Assembly (NCBI GenBank): GCA_002409625.1
Contig: DHNY01000010.1
Location: 124,001 to 188,000, forward strand
From: Anaerolineaceae bacterium UBA5404
GTDB lineage: Bacteria > Chloroflexota > Anaerolineae > Anaerolineales > Anaerolineaceae
DNA length: 64,000 bases
Reading direction: 5' to 3'
Shown here: piece by piece, positions 8,315 through 17,449 of the stretch
How the letters are laid out: every line of letters starts with the position of its first letter
Position numbering within the stretch: the stretch's first letter is position 1
The notes under the pieces: generated by a model
What the model was told of the DNA's origin: nothing
Database searches by the model: none
What the model saw: the letters and a program-made list of their open reading frames with translations, nothing else
Translations under genes and position numbers: made by a program

Positions 8315-9604
8315 ATGGACAGATTCGTTATTAGAGGAGGCATTCCACTTTCGGGTGTGATGATTCCGCAAGGTAACAAAAATGCGGCTCTGCCCTTAAT
8401 GTCGGCAACCTTATTGAGCGAAGAACCGGTCATCCTGCATAACATGCCCGATATTCGCGACGTTCAAACCATGCGCCAGCTATTGCAGAGCCTGGGTGTT
8501 AGCATTCGGCAGGTTGGAAACTCCAGCTCTTGGGAATTCCATGCCAAGGATATTCGCCCTGCAGATTTGGACCCCGAACTTTGCCGCAAAATCAGAGCTT
8601 CAATTCTGCTTGCGGGACCGATGACCTCCCGCTATGGCTCTTTGGAGCTTCCCCCACCTGGCGGTGATGTAATTGGTCGCAGAAGGGTTGATACCCACGT
8701 TTTAGCGCTTGAAAAACTTGGTGCGACATTTGAAGTCGAGCAAGGCATGTTCAAATTCAGTGCCAAAGGCTTAAAAGGTGCTGATATCTTGCTGGATGAA
8801 GCTAGTGTAACTGCAACCGAGAACACCATTATGGCTGCAACGCTGGCAGAAGGCAAAACCATCATCCGAAATGCGGCTTCTGAACCGCATATCCAGGAAC
8901 TGTGCCATCTACTTAACACAATGGGTGCCAAAATTGAGAATATCGGCTCAAACACCTTGATTATTCATGGCGTTGAAAAGCTGCATGGTGGTGAATTTAC
9001 CATTGGACCTGATTATTTGGAAGTGATCAGTTTCGTAGGTGCCGCGGTGGTGACCCGAGGCAGTATTCGCATCAAAAATGCAGGTGTTGAACATCTTAGC
9101 ATGATAAAGTTGGTTCTAAAGCGCTTGGGTGTGGATATTGAGTACGATGGTGATGATCTCTTGGTTGATGCGCGACAAAGGTTGGAAATCGAACCCGATT
9201 TGGGTAATGCAATTCCAGAAATCAGTGTTATGCCTTGGCCGAGCTTCCCAACCGACTTGATGAGCATCGCCATTGTGATTGCCACGCAAAGCAAAGGAAC
9301 TGTCCTTTTTCATGACTGGATGTATCCCAGCCGTATGTTCTTTATTGACAAATTGGTATCGATGGGCGCTCAAATTGTTTTGTGCGATCCACATCGGTGT
9401 ATTGTCAACGGACCTACCCCACTAAGTGGTGAAACATTGGATAGCCCGGACATTCGAGCTGGAACAGCTTTAGTGCTTGCGGCTCTCTCGGCTGAAGGCA
9501 CGTCCGTTATTCGCAATGTAGCACAAATTGATCGAGGATACTCTCGCATTGATGAAAAGCTACGCGCACTAGGCGCAGATATCGAACGTATATCTGGCGA
9601 TTAG
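8315..9604 (+). CDS. murA: UDP-N-acetylglucosamine 1-carboxyvinyltransferase, Asp-type active site
   Basis: The 429-aa protein has the two-domain EPSP-synthase-like fold of MurA, which transfers enolpyruvate from PEP to UDP-GlcNAc in the first committed step of peptidoglycan synthesis. The N-terminal GNKNAALPLM (K/N pair binding the substrate) is present. The active-site loop that normally reads GGCxIGxRPVD is GGDVIGRRRVD, so residue 118 is Asp instead of Cys. Asp at this place is known from naturally fosfomycin-insensitive MurA enzymes (mycobacteria, Chlamydia). The gene starts 28 bases after pckA behind AGAAAGGA and is followed by a strong terminator. Confidence 0.93.
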   Translation: MDRFVIRGGIPLSGVMIPQGNKNAALPLMSATLLSEEPVILHNMPDIRDVQTMRQLLQSLGVSIRQVGNSSSWEFHAKDIRPADLDPELCRKIRASILLAGPMTSRYGSLELPPPGGDVIGRRRVDTHVLALEKLGATFEVEQGMFKFSAKGLKGADILLDEASVTATENTIMAATLAEGKTIIRNAASEPHIQELCHLLNTMGAKIENIGSNTLIIHGVEKLHGGEFTIGPDYLEVISFVGAAVVTRGSIRIKNAGVEHLSMIKLVLKRLGVDIEYDGDDLLVDARQRLEIEPDLGNAIPEISVMPWPSFPTDLMSIAIVIATQSKGTVLFHDWMYPSRMFFIDKLVSMGAQIVLCDPHRCIVNGPTPLSGETLDSPDIRAGTALVLAALSAEGTSVIRNVAQIDRGYSRIDEKLRALGADIERISGD

Positions 9605-9633
9605 CACATAAAAGCTGTAAATTTTTCAAAAGA

Positions 9634-9667
9634 AAAAAGCATCCGCTTATCAAAGTGGATGCTTTTT
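9634..9667. terminator. Bidirectional terminator between murA and trxA
   Basis: A 13-bp stem (9634-9646 with 9655-9667, one G-T pair) with an 8-nt loop, flanked by A-run on the left and T-run on the right. It serves both convergent genes. Confidence 0.85.
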
Positions 9668-9691
9668 AATTAGCTCTATTATCAATTTTTG

Positions 9692-10039
9692 TTAGGCTTT
9701 GCTGCCGGCTACTTCCAAGAAGTTTTTGATGGTATCGCGAAGCATTGGCTCAGGAAGCACACCTACTTGTCGATGGACGATCTTGCCGTCTTTCATCATC
9801 AACATGGTTGGAATGCCTTGCACACCATACTTGCCAGCCCATTCTTGATTTTCGTCGGTGTTGACTTTGGCAACAATCAATTTGCCGGCAAAATCTTTGG
9901 CCATTTTATCCAGGATTGGACCCAACATCTTACATGGTCCACACCAGGGTGCCCAAAAATCGACGATTACGGGCAGTTCGTTTTCCAAAACGGTTTTTTG
10001 AAAAGCAGCGTCTGTAACATTAATTGGTTCGTTTATCAT
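9692..10039 (-). CDS. trxA: Thioredoxin
   Basis: A 115-aa thioredoxin with the active site WAPWCGPCK (C33, C36), the cis-Pro region GIPTMLMMKDG and a typical C-terminal helix. It reduces protein disulfides in the cytoplasm and can donate electrons to the peroxiredoxin at 51.7-52.2 kb. The start is ATG at 10039 behind CTGGAGGAAACG. It is transcribed toward murA, with a shared terminator. Confidence 0.95.
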   Translation of the reverse strand: MINEPINVTDAAFQKTVLENELPVIVDFWAPWCGPCKMLGPILDKMAKDFAGKLIVAKVNTDENQEWAGKYGVQGIPTMLMMKDGKIVHRQVGVLPEPMLRDTIKNFLEVAGSKA

Positions 10040-10114
10040 ATTCGTTTCCTCCAGTTAGTCTCAAAAAGTATACAGATTTATTTCTGAAATGCAAGTTCGA
10101 GATTATTCAATGCC

Positions 10115-10513
10115 TCAGAAAAGAATCTCCAAAATCTTTGGAATGAAGATTATACTCCCAATAATGATAGCCAGAATGGCGGCAATCAGAACAAATGCCG
10201 CGCCAACATCTTTGGCAATTTTGGCTAAAGGGTGTGTTTCCGGGCAAATAATATCAACCATTGCTTCGAGTGCTGTATTGAGTAATTCTGCTATCCAAAC
10301 AAGGCTGATAACAATGAGTATGGGAATCCACTCTTGCAGGCTCAGTTTGAACAAAAAGCTCAGGACAAGTACAAAGATTGTGATTGCCGCATGAATCCAC
10401 GCATTCTTTTGCGTTTTTAGAGCGTAGGCAAGCCCATCAAATGCTGCGTAAAAGGACATTTTCCGCTCTTTTAAGAAAATTAGCGTGTCTTTGAAGCGTT
10501 TATTGTGTTGCAT
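10115..10513 (-). CDS. dgkA: Diacylglycerol/undecaprenol kinase (DgkA family)
   Basis: A 132-aa integral membrane kinase with three predicted helices (about 38-58, 64-82, 102-128). The family signature AELLNTALEAMVD (Glu and Asn for catalysis and Mg) and HPLAKIAKDVGAAFVL are present. Gram-positive-type members phosphorylate undecaprenol, recycling the cell-wall lipid carrier; enterobacterial ones use diacylglycerol. In a presumably monoderm lineage the undecaprenol activity is the better guess. An internal Met (MSFYAAFDG) could be an alternative start. Confidence 0.9.
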   Translation of the reverse strand: MQHNKRFKDTLIFLKERKMSFYAAFDGLAYALKTQKNAWIHAAITIFVLVLSFLFKLSLQEWIPILIVISLVWIAELLNTALEAMVDIICPETHPLAKIAKDVGAAFVLIAAILAIIIGSIIFIPKILEILF

Positions 10514-10526
10514 ATCTAGATTGTAC

Positions 10527-10554
10527 TTTACCCAGACTGAAAATGCGATAAAAT
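10527..10554 (+). promoter_or_regulatory. Probable tRNA-Gly promoter
   Basis: TTTACC (10527-10532), 16-nt spacer, TAAAAT (10549-10554), ending 9 bases before the tRNA 5' end. Confidence 0.4.
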
Positions 10555-10563
10555 GGAGATGTC

Positions 10564-10635
10564 GCGGGTGTTGCCAAGTGGTAAGGCATTAGCTTCCCAA
10601 GCTAACATTCGTGGGTTCGAATCCCATCACCCGCT
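10564..10635 (+). tRNA. tRNA-Gly (anticodon CCC)
   Basis: A full cloverleaf is readable: acceptor GCGGGTG/CACCCGC, D-arm with GTGGTAAGGC, anticodon stem TTAGC/GCTAA around loop TTCCCAA, T-arm GTGGG-TTCGAAT-CCCAT, discriminator U as usual for bacterial tRNA-Gly. CCA is not encoded. Confidence 0.95.
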
Positions 10636-10638
10636 TAA

Positions 10639-10670
10639 AAAAGCTCCGATGAATTCTCATCGGAGCTTTT
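10639..10670 (+). terminator. Terminator after tRNA-Gly
   Basis: Perfect 14-bp stem (10639-10652 with 10657-10670) and a 4-nt loop with A/T flanks; it also serves the convergent GNAT-like gene on the minus strand. Confidence 0.85.
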
Positions 10671-10691
10671 ATGTTTCAATTGTTTGCAGGC

Positions 10692-11822
10692 TTACTTGAT
10701 TTCAATCTGGTAAACCCGGTGGTTTTTGTAGGGTTTGACCCCCAGATTCAACAAGTCTTTGCGCATTTGCACGGCGGTTTCAGCAACCTGTGAAAGCTCC
10801 CCATTGACAAAGGATGGGTGCTTTTTGGTAGCGGCTAACAAGGTGTCAAAGAGCAAAGCGTTCCCACCCATGCCTTGGTACTCGGGCAAAATAGCAATGC
10901 CGTTGTAGCAAACCCAATCGGTTATCTTAATTTCACGTAAAAGGCGCAGGATTTCAATGGGTCCTAACTTGCCTTTGTTCTTTTGCATGGCTCTTGAAAT
11001 ATCCGGGAAAGGTAACACAAAGCCAACCAACTCGTCTTGTCCATTCAAAATCAGTTGAACCATGGTTGGGATCACAATCATCAAAGCGTTATTGAGCACA
11101 TAATCCAGTTCGCGATCAGTTAAGGGGTAATACTCCCAGTTTTCCACAAAGGCGTTGTTATAAGCTTCTTTGACCCGGGTTTTCCATTTGACAATTTCAC
11201 GTTTGTTTTTGAAAGACTTAATGCGCAATTTGCCACGTTTAGCCACAATCTGAACTGCTTTTTTAACCTTTTCAGGCATTTCAAATTCCTGGGGTCTCAC
11301 AAAACTGCTAACAAAATCCACTTCTTTGCTAAAACCATAGTTTTCAACCAAATTTTGGTAATAGGCAAAGTTGTAGTTTAGCATGTTCATCATTTGCCTG
11401 AATTCTTGACCTTCGACTTGAATGCCATAACCATCCAATGGTCCATATCCCTTAGGACCAACAAGCCTGTTCAATCCTCGTGCTTTTGCCCAGGCAATTG
11501 CGGTATCAAACAAAGCGTTGGCAACGTCTTGGTCATTGATGCTTTCAAAGAGGTAAAAAGAGGCTTGTTTTGTTTTGTGGAAGTCATTAAAGCGTTTGTT
11601 TTCCAACGCAGCAATGCGCCCCACAACCTTGCCGTCTCGCTTGGCGATCCATTGATCTGATTCTGAATGCTCGTACCAGGGATGTTTCTCTTTGTTAAGC
11701 TGCATATACACATCAGCTTTAAAAGGTGGCACAAACTGAGGCACGTCTTCATACAAAGCGTATTGAAATTCAACAAACTCTTTTTTGTTTTTTTTACTTA
11801 AGACCGGAATAATCTCTACCAT
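10692..11822 (-). CDS. GNAT-like acyltransferase family protein
   Basis: A 376-aa protein starting at ATG 11822, preceded by CTGGAGAATACA; the start at 11855 lacks an SD. The N-terminal ~160 residues look like a GNAT domain (YEHSESDQWIAKRDGKVVGRI, then GPKGYGPLDGYGIQVEG). A second GNAT-type block near the C-terminus contains NGIAILPEYQGMGGNALLF, which resembles the acetyl-CoA pyrophosphate loop (Q/RxxGxG/A), followed by AETAVQMRKDLLNLGVKP. Substrate unknown. A monocistronic gene, separated from efp by divergent promoters. Confidence 0.75.
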   Translation of the reverse strand: MVEIIPVLSKKNKKEFVEFQYALYEDVPQFVPPFKADVYMQLNKEKHPWYEHSESDQWIAKRDGKVVGRIAALENKRFNDFHKTKQASFYLFESINDQDVANALFDTAIAWAKARGLNRLVGPKGYGPLDGYGIQVEGQEFRQMMNMLNYNFAYYQNLVENYGFSKEVDFVSSFVRPQEFEMPEKVKKAVQIVAKRGKLRIKSFKNKREIVKWKTRVKEAYNNAFVENWEYYPLTDRELDYVLNNALMIVIPTMVQLILNGQDELVGFVLPFPDISRAMQKNKGKLGPIEILRLLREIKITDWVCYNGIAILPEYQGMGGNALLFDTLLAATKKHPSFVNGELSQVAETAVQMRKDLLNLGVKPYKNHRVYQIEIK

Positions 11823-11955
11823 TGTATTCTCCAGATAAAATCTTAATAAGCACATTATACACCTTGATAGGCTTATAAAGACCTAACTGCCAAGGACAAA
11901 AATAGTTACGCGAAAGGTGATGATAAACAACTTTTTTGGCGTTTTCTTTAAATAC

Positions 11956-11984
11956 TTGCCTAGTCGTGCCCGTTGTTATATAAT
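11956..11984 (+). promoter_or_regulatory. efp promoter
   Basis: TTGCCT (11956-11961), 17-nt spacer, TATAAT (11979-11984). The predicted start leaves a short leader with an AAGAGGA ribosome-binding site before ATG 12018. Confidence 0.6.
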
Positions 11985-12017
11985 CTTGACGCTTTAGCGA
12001 GCAAGAAAGAGGATTAT

Positions 12018-12575
12018 ATGATTGATGTCAATGACTTAAGAAAAGGCGTTATCTTCTTACAGGATGGTAACTTATATCGCGTCTTAGAGTATGCCCACAA
12101 CAAACCAGGCCGGGGTTCGGCAACGATTCGCATCAAGGCCCGTGATTTGCGACGTGGCACAACTTTGGAGATGACTTTTATCTCTGGTGATCGTATCCAA
12201 TCAGTTCGTTTGGATTACCACCGTGTTGAATATTTATACCGTGATGATAATTTCTTCTACTTCATGGATATGGAAACATTTGATCAACCTGCCATTCCCA
12301 AGAGTTTGGTTGAGGATGTAGAAGGTTTCCTGAAAGAAAACATGGAAGCCAAACTAACCTTTTATGGGAGCGAAGCATTGGATATTGAGCTCCCCACAAC
12401 GGTGGATTTGCTGGTAACAACCGCTGAGGTTGCTGCGCGAGGTAACACTGCAACTGGCTTAACCAAACAAGTTGAAGTTGAAACCGGACTCAAAGTGCAA
12501 GTACCTGCTTTTGTAAACGAAGGTGACACCATTCGCGTTGATACTCGCACCGGCGATTATGTTACACGTGTATAA
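12018..12575 (+). CDS. efp: Translation elongation factor P, Arg-type tip
   Basis: A 185-aa protein with three OB/KOW-like domains of normal EF-P length. EF-P enters the ribosomal E/P site and relieves stalling at polyproline. The tip of domain I reads HNKPGRGSAT, so residue 32 (where E. coli has the modified Lys34) is Arg. Arg-type EF-Ps are known to be rhamnosylated in some Proteobacteria; whether this one is modified cannot be seen. The C-terminal signature DTIRVDTRTGDYVTRV is intact. ATG 12018 is chosen over 11973 because the ribosome-binding site AAGAGGATTAT lies directly before it and homology starts there. Confidence 0.95.
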   Translation: MIDVNDLRKGVIFLQDGNLYRVLEYAHNKPGRGSATIRIKARDLRRGTTLEMTFISGDRIQSVRLDYHRVEYLYRDDNFFYFMDMETFDQPAIPKSLVEDVEGFLKENMEAKLTFYGSEALDIELPTTVDLLVTTAEVAARGNTATGLTKQVEVETGLKVQVPAFVNEGDTIRVDTRTGDYVTRV

Positions 12576-12607
12576 ACGCTGGACTGATTTAGAAAAGTAA
12601 AACCAAG

Positions 12608-12907
12608 ATGAAAACACCCTATGGCCGCGAATGTCGCTTTTTCTATGGCGATTATTATCGCGGCCGTCATTTTGAAGAATGCCGCGGTTTGGTTAGTCCC
12701 ATGGATAAACAGCAATGGACTTCGGTACTGTGCAAGGATTGCCCCGTTCCAGATATCCAACGCAATAATAGCTGTCCCAATTTAGTTCTTACAACTTATA
12801 TCGGCAAATCCTGGTTTAAAAAACGCATCAAAGTTAAAGCTAGCTGTAGCAAAACACTGGAAACGGTAAAAGATCCAAACATTGGCTGTGGTTATTGCCA
12901 CAAATAA
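12608..12907 (+). CDS. Cysteine-rich hypothetical protein
   Basis: A 99-aa basic protein with eight cysteines (C9, C25, C42, C45, C56, C80, C94, C97), including two CxxC pairs (CKDC and CGYC near the C-terminus). The arrangement suggests a zinc-ribbon or other metal-binding fold. No known domain recognised. It lies 32 bases after efp, so may be read from the efp promoter. No strong SD is visible before ATG 12608. Confidence 0.65.
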   Translation: MKTPYGRECRFFYGDYYRGRHFEECRGLVSPMDKQQWTSVLCKDCPVPDIQRNNSCPNLVLTTYIGKSWFKKRIKVKASCSKTLETVKDPNIGCGYCHK

Positions 12908-12955
12908 GCCCATGTAAGAAAACCGTAAGAATAAGCCTTAGGCATGTTAGAGCGC

Positions 12956-12984
12956 TTAGAGAACATTACCCACCTTGGTATAAT
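12956..12984 (+). promoter_or_regulatory. ftsH promoter with extended -10
   Basis: TGG-TATAAT: the extended TG is at 12976-12977 and the -10 at 12979-12984, with a weak TTAGAG at -35 (12956-12961, 17-nt spacer). The leader to GTG 13021 carries CTGGAGG. Confidence 0.55.
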
Positions 12985-13020
12985 TGAAAAAGACAGATAG
13001 TATCGAACCTGGAGGCTCGA

Positions 13021-14883
13021 GTGAAACCTAGACGACAATCCTTTTTAATATCCGCTCTGTTGCTTTTGGCAATTGTGACGATGACCTTTTATGGGCTTCG
13101 CGAACAATCCATGGGCACAGAGATAGTCCCTATTAATCGTGTTGCATCACAATTGAATGAGGGCAAAATTAGTAAATTAGAGGCTGATGGCGACACATTG
13201 TACATCACCTATGATGATCCAAAGCAAAGTCATAAATCAACCCTTGATCCTAAAATGGGTCTTTTTGATCAGCTTACCCAATTGGGAGCCACAGAAGAGG
13301 CTTTGCAAAATCCTAAGCTGGAAATCCGTGTTAAAGTCCCTGGTTTCTGGTCAAATTTCTTTATCGGTTTGATGAATTTCCTGCCCTTTATTTTAATGGG
13401 CGTTCTGTTTTGGGTTTTTATCAGACAAGCTCAAGGATCCAACAATGCCGCCATGCAATTTGGTAAATCGCGCGCCCGCATGCTTAGCGGTGAACAATCA
13501 ACAGTCACCTTTGCAGATGTTGCCGGTGTGGATGAAGCCAAAGAAGAACTGCAGGAAGTTGTGGAGTTTCTCAAGGAACCACAAAAGTTCATGGCGCTTG
13601 GTGCCCGAATTCCAAAGGGCGTTTTGCTAATCGGCTCTCCTGGTACGGGTAAAACCTTGATGGCAAAAGCTGTGTCCGGCGAAGCTGGCGTACCCTTCTT
13701 TTCCATTTCCGGTTCAGAATTTGTTGAAATGTTTGTTGGCGTTGGTGCCAGCCGGGTTCGTGACCTCTTTGATGAAGCCAAGAAACGCTCACCTTGTATC
13801 GTGTTTGTGGATGAAATTGATGCTGTCGGTCGCCAAAGAGGTGCCGGTTTGGGTGGTAGTCATGACGAACGTGAACAAACCTTGAACCAGCTCTTGGTTG
13901 AAATGGATGGTTTTGGAACAGATACCAACGTCATCGTTATTGCTGCCACTAACCGGCCTGACATTTTAGACCCTGCCCTGCTCCGCCCTGGTCGATTTGA
14001 CCGCCGTGTCATGTTGGACAAGCCCGATATGAAAGGCAGAGAAGAGATTCTCAAGGTGCATTCACGTGGTAAGCCAATTTCAAATGAGGTTGACCTGGGC
14101 GTGCTTGCCCGTGGCACACCTGGCTTTGCTGGTGCGGATCTTGAAAACCTGGTCAACGAAGCGGCATTACTGGCTGCCCGTCGAAACAAAAAGGTGATTG
14201 GAAACGATGAGTTCGAAGAAGCTGTTGAACGCGTCATCGCAGGACCTGAGCGCAAGAGCCGCTTGATGAACGAAGATGAAAAACGACTAACTGCATATCA
14301 TGAGGCTGGCCATGCTATTGTGATCGCAGCCTTACCTGAGGGCGATCCCATTCAAAAGATTTCCATTATCTCCAGAGGCATGATTGGTGGTTTTACCCTT
14401 GCCTTGCCCGTTGAAGACCTAAATTACAAGTCCCGCAAGATGATTTTGGCGGAGATTACTGGACTTCTTGGTGGAAGGGCTGCTGAAGAGATCATGGCAA
14501 ATGACATCACCTCCGGCGCGTCCAATGACATCGAGCGCGTTACAAAACTTGCCCGAGCTATGGTCACCCGCCTTGGCATGAGTGAAGAAATGGGTCCAAT
14601 GGTTTATGGACAAAAAGAAGAACTCGTTTTTCTTGGTCGTGAAATTTCTGAACAACGCGACTATTCCGAAGCCGTTGCGGAAAAAATTGACGCTGAGGTT
14701 GCCCGTATCGTCAACGAAAGCTATCAGCTGGCGAAGAATATCCTCATTGAGCATAAAGCCAAGCTCATTGAAGTCGCAGAAAAGCTGCTTGAGCAAGAAA
14801 CGATTTCCAAAGAAGAGTTTGATGAGATTTTCCCATCACCTCACCCAAAGACGCACGGTATACCGGTGATTATCACTGATTAG
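13021..14883 (+). CDS. ftsH: ATP-dependent zinc metalloprotease FtsH
   Basis: A 620-aa membrane protease with GTG start behind CCTGGAGGCTCGA. Two transmembrane segments (about 8-24 and 113-133) frame an extracytoplasmic domain. AAA+ motifs follow: Walker A GSPGTGKT (205-212), Walker B IVFVDEID (D264/E265), second region of homology [21 protein letters not shown]. The protease zinc site HEAGH is at 427-431. It degrades misassembled membrane proteins and some cytosolic regulators as a hexamer. Its stop codon overlaps that of the convergent miaA by four bases, leaving no room for a separate terminator. Confidence 0.97.
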   Translation: MKPRRQSFLISALLLLAIVTMTFYGLREQSMGTEIVPINRVASQLNEGKISKLEADGDTLYITYDDPKQSHKSTLDPKMGLFDQLTQLGATEEALQNPKLEIRVKVPGFWSNFFIGLMNFLPFILMGVLFWVFIRQAQGSNNAAMQFGKSRARMLSGEQSTVTFADVAGVDEAKEELQEVVEFLKEPQKFMALGARIPKGVLLIGSPGTGKTLMAKAVSGEAGVPFFSISGSEFVEMFVGVGASRVRDLFDEAKKRSPCIVFVDEIDAVGRQRGAGLGGSHDEREQTLNQLLVEMDGFGTDTNVIVIAATNRPDILDPALLRPGRFDRRVMLDKPDMKGREEILKVHSRGKPISNEVDLGVLARGTPGFAGADLENLVNEAALLAARRNKKVIGNDEFEEAVERVIAGPERKSRLMNEDEKRLTAYHEAGHAIVIAALPEGDPIQKISIISRGMIGGFTLALPVEDLNYKSRKMILAEITGLLGGRAAEEIMANDITSGASNDIERVTKLARAMVTRLGMSEEMGPMVYGQKEELVFLGREISEQRDYSEAVAEKIDAEVARIVNESYQLAKNILIEHKAKLIEVAEKLLEQETISKEEFDEIFPSPHPKTHGIPVIITD

Positions 14884-15824
14884 CGTCGTATAGCAAAGTT
14901 TTCTTCAATCAGACTCAGCATCTTTTCAAAGTATGCTGGGTCTGTTGCTTTAAACCAATGGATCGATTGGTCTGAAGGCTTGAACCAATTGGCTTGCCGG
15001 CGCACGTATTGGCGCGTGTGGCGTTTGATGAGCATTTTGCAGGTGTCGAAGTCAATCTCATTTTCGAGGTAGGCAAAGCTTTCAGCGTAGCCAATTACAC
15101 CAATTTTCTTCACAAAATCTGCCAATCCTTGGTCAATTAAGTTTTGAGCTTCTTCAAGCAATCCTTCATCAAGCATGAGATCAATACGCTGATCAATGCG
15201 TTTGTAAAGACTCTCACGGTCCCAATCCAAGCCTATTGTTAGGGTATTGTAAGGGCTTTCGCTTCGGCTTCTTTGTTCGGAAAAAAGATTACCAGTCGAG
15301 AAAATCACTTCCCAGGCACGGACGGTGCGTCTGACGTTTCGAGCATCGATGTTCACCGCAGCAGAGGGATCAATGAGCGCTAATTTTTGGTGTAAAGCGT
15401 CAGTGCCAATTTTATCGCCCCACACTTCAATTGCAGACCGCAAACCAGGATTTGGAGGCAATTCTGGCGGTTGCCAGCCTTCTACAATCGCCCGGTAGTA
15501 CTGCCCGGTGCCTCCAACCAATATGGCTATTTTGTTTTGTTTGTGGATGGATTGGATAATCGGATCCACCGCTTTTAGATATTCACCCAAACTCCAAATA
15601 TGTTGAACACTGCTTACATCAATAAGATGATGGCTTATTTGCCCTCTTTCTTCTAAAGTTGGTTTGGCAGTGCCGATGTTTAATTCTTTATAGAGGTAAC
15701 GCGAATCCGCGGAAATGATTTCGGTTTCCAAATGTTTTGCAAGGCGAATAGCCAAGTCAGTTTTGCCGGATGCGGTTGCCCCAACGATGTAAATGATAGG
15801 CGCTTTTTCGCTTGCTTTAGTCAT
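14880..15824 (-). CDS. miaA: tRNA dimethylallyltransferase
   Basis: A 314-aa enzyme that adds dimethylallyl to A37 of tRNAs reading UNN codons. The P-loop [11 protein letters not shown] lies near the N-terminus, followed by [21 protein letters not shown] and the substrate/tRNA signature [28 protein letters not shown] and [14 protein letters not shown] complete the family pattern. Of the tandem ATGs at 15827 and 15824, the second is better spaced from GGGGGAA; both overlap the end of yraN, so the two are translationally coupled. The longer frame to 15869 runs inside yraN and is rejected. Confidence 0.95.
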   Translation of the reverse strand: MTKASEKAPIIYIVGATASGKTDLAIRLAKHLETEIISADSRYLYKELNIGTAKPTLEERGQISHHLIDVSSVQHIWSLGEYLKAVDPIIQSIHKQNKIAILVGGTGQYYRAIVEGWQPPELPPNPGLRSAIEVWGDKIGTDALHQKLALIDPSAAVNIDARNVRRTVRAWEVIFSTGNLFSEQRSRSESPYNTLTIGLDWDRESLYKRIDQRIDLMLDEGLLEEAQNLIDQGLADFVKKIGVIGYAESFAYLENEIDFDTCKMLIKRHTRQYVRRQANWFKPSDQSIHWFKATDPAYFEKMLSLIEENFAIRR

Positions 15825-16194
15825 CATATTCCCCCAAGCGCTCAAAGTGAAGGATCTCGGCATCTTCATCCTTGTTGAATTTTTCTACAACAAGCAGATC
15901 CAATTGCCACTCCATATCTTCAAGTTTTTGCTCAACCAGGTAATGGTTTATGCACCTGAACAAAGCAGAGAGCTTTTTGGGCGTGATCGAAAACTCCGCC
16001 AAACCGTATGAGTCAGATCGTCGGGTTTTTACTTCAAAGAACACAATCACCTTGTCCTTACGCATAACAAGGTCAATTTCGTCATTTTGATGCCTAAAAT
16101 TGCGTTGGATAAGCTCATAATCTTTATCGATGAGCCAGTTTAAGGCTAAATCTTCACCCCAACTTCCAATTGCCTGACGATAAGTCTTTGCCAT
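15817..16194 (-). CDS. yraN: YraN family (UPF0102) endonuclease-like protein
   Basis: A 125-aa protein of normal family length. The N-terminal GSWGEDLALNWL and RNFRHQNDEIDLVM...VIVFFEVKTRRSDSYG blocks correspond to the E..D..EVK core of the restriction-endonuclease-like fold; the usual GEIDLI is DEIDLV. The cellular role is not established. It overlaps miaA by a few bases and is convergently shielded from cinA by its own promoter region. Confidence 0.9.
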   Translation of the reverse strand: MAKTYRQAIGSWGEDLALNWLIDKDYELIQRNFRHQNDEIDLVMRKDKVIVFFEVKTRRSDSYGLAEFSITPKKLSALFRCINHYLVEQKLEDMEWQLDLLVVEKFNKDEDAEILHFERLGEYDD

Positions 16195-16275
16195 GCTTTA
16201 AGTATACAATCAAGCCTAAAAATTTTCAAAATGAGCGATTATAGGATAGAATTATCGGAATCATTAGGAGATAGT

Positions 16276-17439
16276 ATGACAATAGCAGAACTTGTAACAA
16301 TCGGTACAGAACTCCTTCTGGGAGAAATTCAAGACACTAATTCAAAATATATTGCTCGTTCATTAAGAGACATCGGCGTGGATATCTACCGCCTGACGAC
16401 TATTGGCGACAACCCCAACCGTATCACCCATTCCCTCCAAGCGGCTCTCATGCGATCGGATGTTGTAATTTGCACAGGAGGATTGGGTCCAACGGTTGAT
16501 GATCCAACCCGCAAAGCGGTTGCGGATGTCTTTAACGTGCCTTTGGTCTATCGCGAAGAACTTTGGGATGATATCGTGGCACGTTACAAAACCTTTAATC
16601 GGGTTCCAACTGAAAACAATAAGCGCCAGGCTTTTATCCCTGCCAACGGGATTGCCATTCGCAACCCGGTTGGCACTGCGCCGGCTTTCTATGTTGAGTT
16701 AGGTATCAAAACCATCATTGCTTTACCAGGTGTGCCACGCGAAATGCAATTTTTGATGGAAAATTTTGTTATTGACTATTTGAAAGAACGTTATGACCTT
16801 CATGAGCAAATCATAAAAGCATGGGTTATTCACACCATTTCTAAAGGCGAATCCGCCATTGACGAAATTATTGGACACATGGAAACATACAGCAACCCCA
16901 CCGTGGGTTTGGTGGCATACCCTGGGCGAACGGATATCCGTGTAACAGCCAAAGCTGCTTCTTCGGCAGAAGCCAAAGCGATGATGCGACCGGTTATTGA
17001 TGATATCCATGAACTTTTGGGTGAATACATTTATGGCGAGAACGAAACTACGCTGGAGATAGCCATCGCAGAGAAATTGATTAAACACAATTTACGTTTG
17101 GCAGTCATCGAAAGTGGCACCAAAGGTTTGATTAGCTCAAAGCTCAAAATTCATGCCGGTGAAGACCATTTTTACGGTGAGAACCTGGACGTATTCATTT
17201 CCGAAGAAACCCTTAAACAACTTATGACTGAAATCGCAGAAAGAAAGAATGCTGACATCGTATTAGGTATTCGATTTAGCGAAAAAGATGACACCCAGAA
17301 CTTATACCAGGCTTTGCTTGCGCAGGACTTTTTCTGGGATGATGATCGCTCTTACGCCGGTCCAAAAGGAGATGGTTTGTTATGGGCGTTTAGCGCTTCT
17401 CTCGATTCTGTGAGACGCAAAATTAAAGACTACTGCTAA
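16276..17439 (+). CDS. cinA: CinA-like protein with degenerate C-terminal domain
   Basis: A 387-aa protein; ATG 16276 has TTAGGAG just upstream, and homology (IAELVTIGTELLLGEIQDTN) begins here rather than at 16231. The first ~170 residues are a MoCF_biosynth/COG1058 domain (GGLGPTVDDPTRKA, GTAPAF, LPGVPREM), associated with ADP-ribose or nucleotide pyrophosphatase activity. The C-terminal domain normally has the NMN-deamidase signature ESCTGG; here it reads ESGTKG (E279 onward) and the following GG-rich conserved stretch is largely lost. Deamidase activity is therefore doubtful. It lies 10 bases before the amidohydrolase gene, probably in one operon with it. Confidence 0.88.
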   Translation: MTIAELVTIGTELLLGEIQDTNSKYIARSLRDIGVDIYRLTTIGDNPNRITHSLQAALMRSDVVICTGGLGPTVDDPTRKAVADVFNVPLVYREELWDDIVARYKTFNRVPTENNKRQAFIPANGIAIRNPVGTAPAFYVELGIKTIIALPGVPREMQFLMENFVIDYLKERYDLHEQIIKAWVIHTISKGESAIDEIIGHMETYSNPTVGLVAYPGRTDIRVTAKAASSAEAKAMMRPVIDDIHELLGEYIYGENETTLEIAIAEKLIKHNLRLAVIESGTKGLISSKLKIHAGEDHFYGENLDVFISEETLKQLMTEIAERKNADIVLGIRFSEKDDTQNLYQALLAQDFFWDDDRSYAGPKGDGLLWAFSASLDSVRRKIKDYC

Positions 17440-17449
17440 AAGGAGAGTT

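Noticed and set aside
9689..10087. A 132-codon plus-strand frame opposite trxA
   Set aside because: Thioredoxin on the other strand is unambiguous; the frame has no ribosome-binding site.
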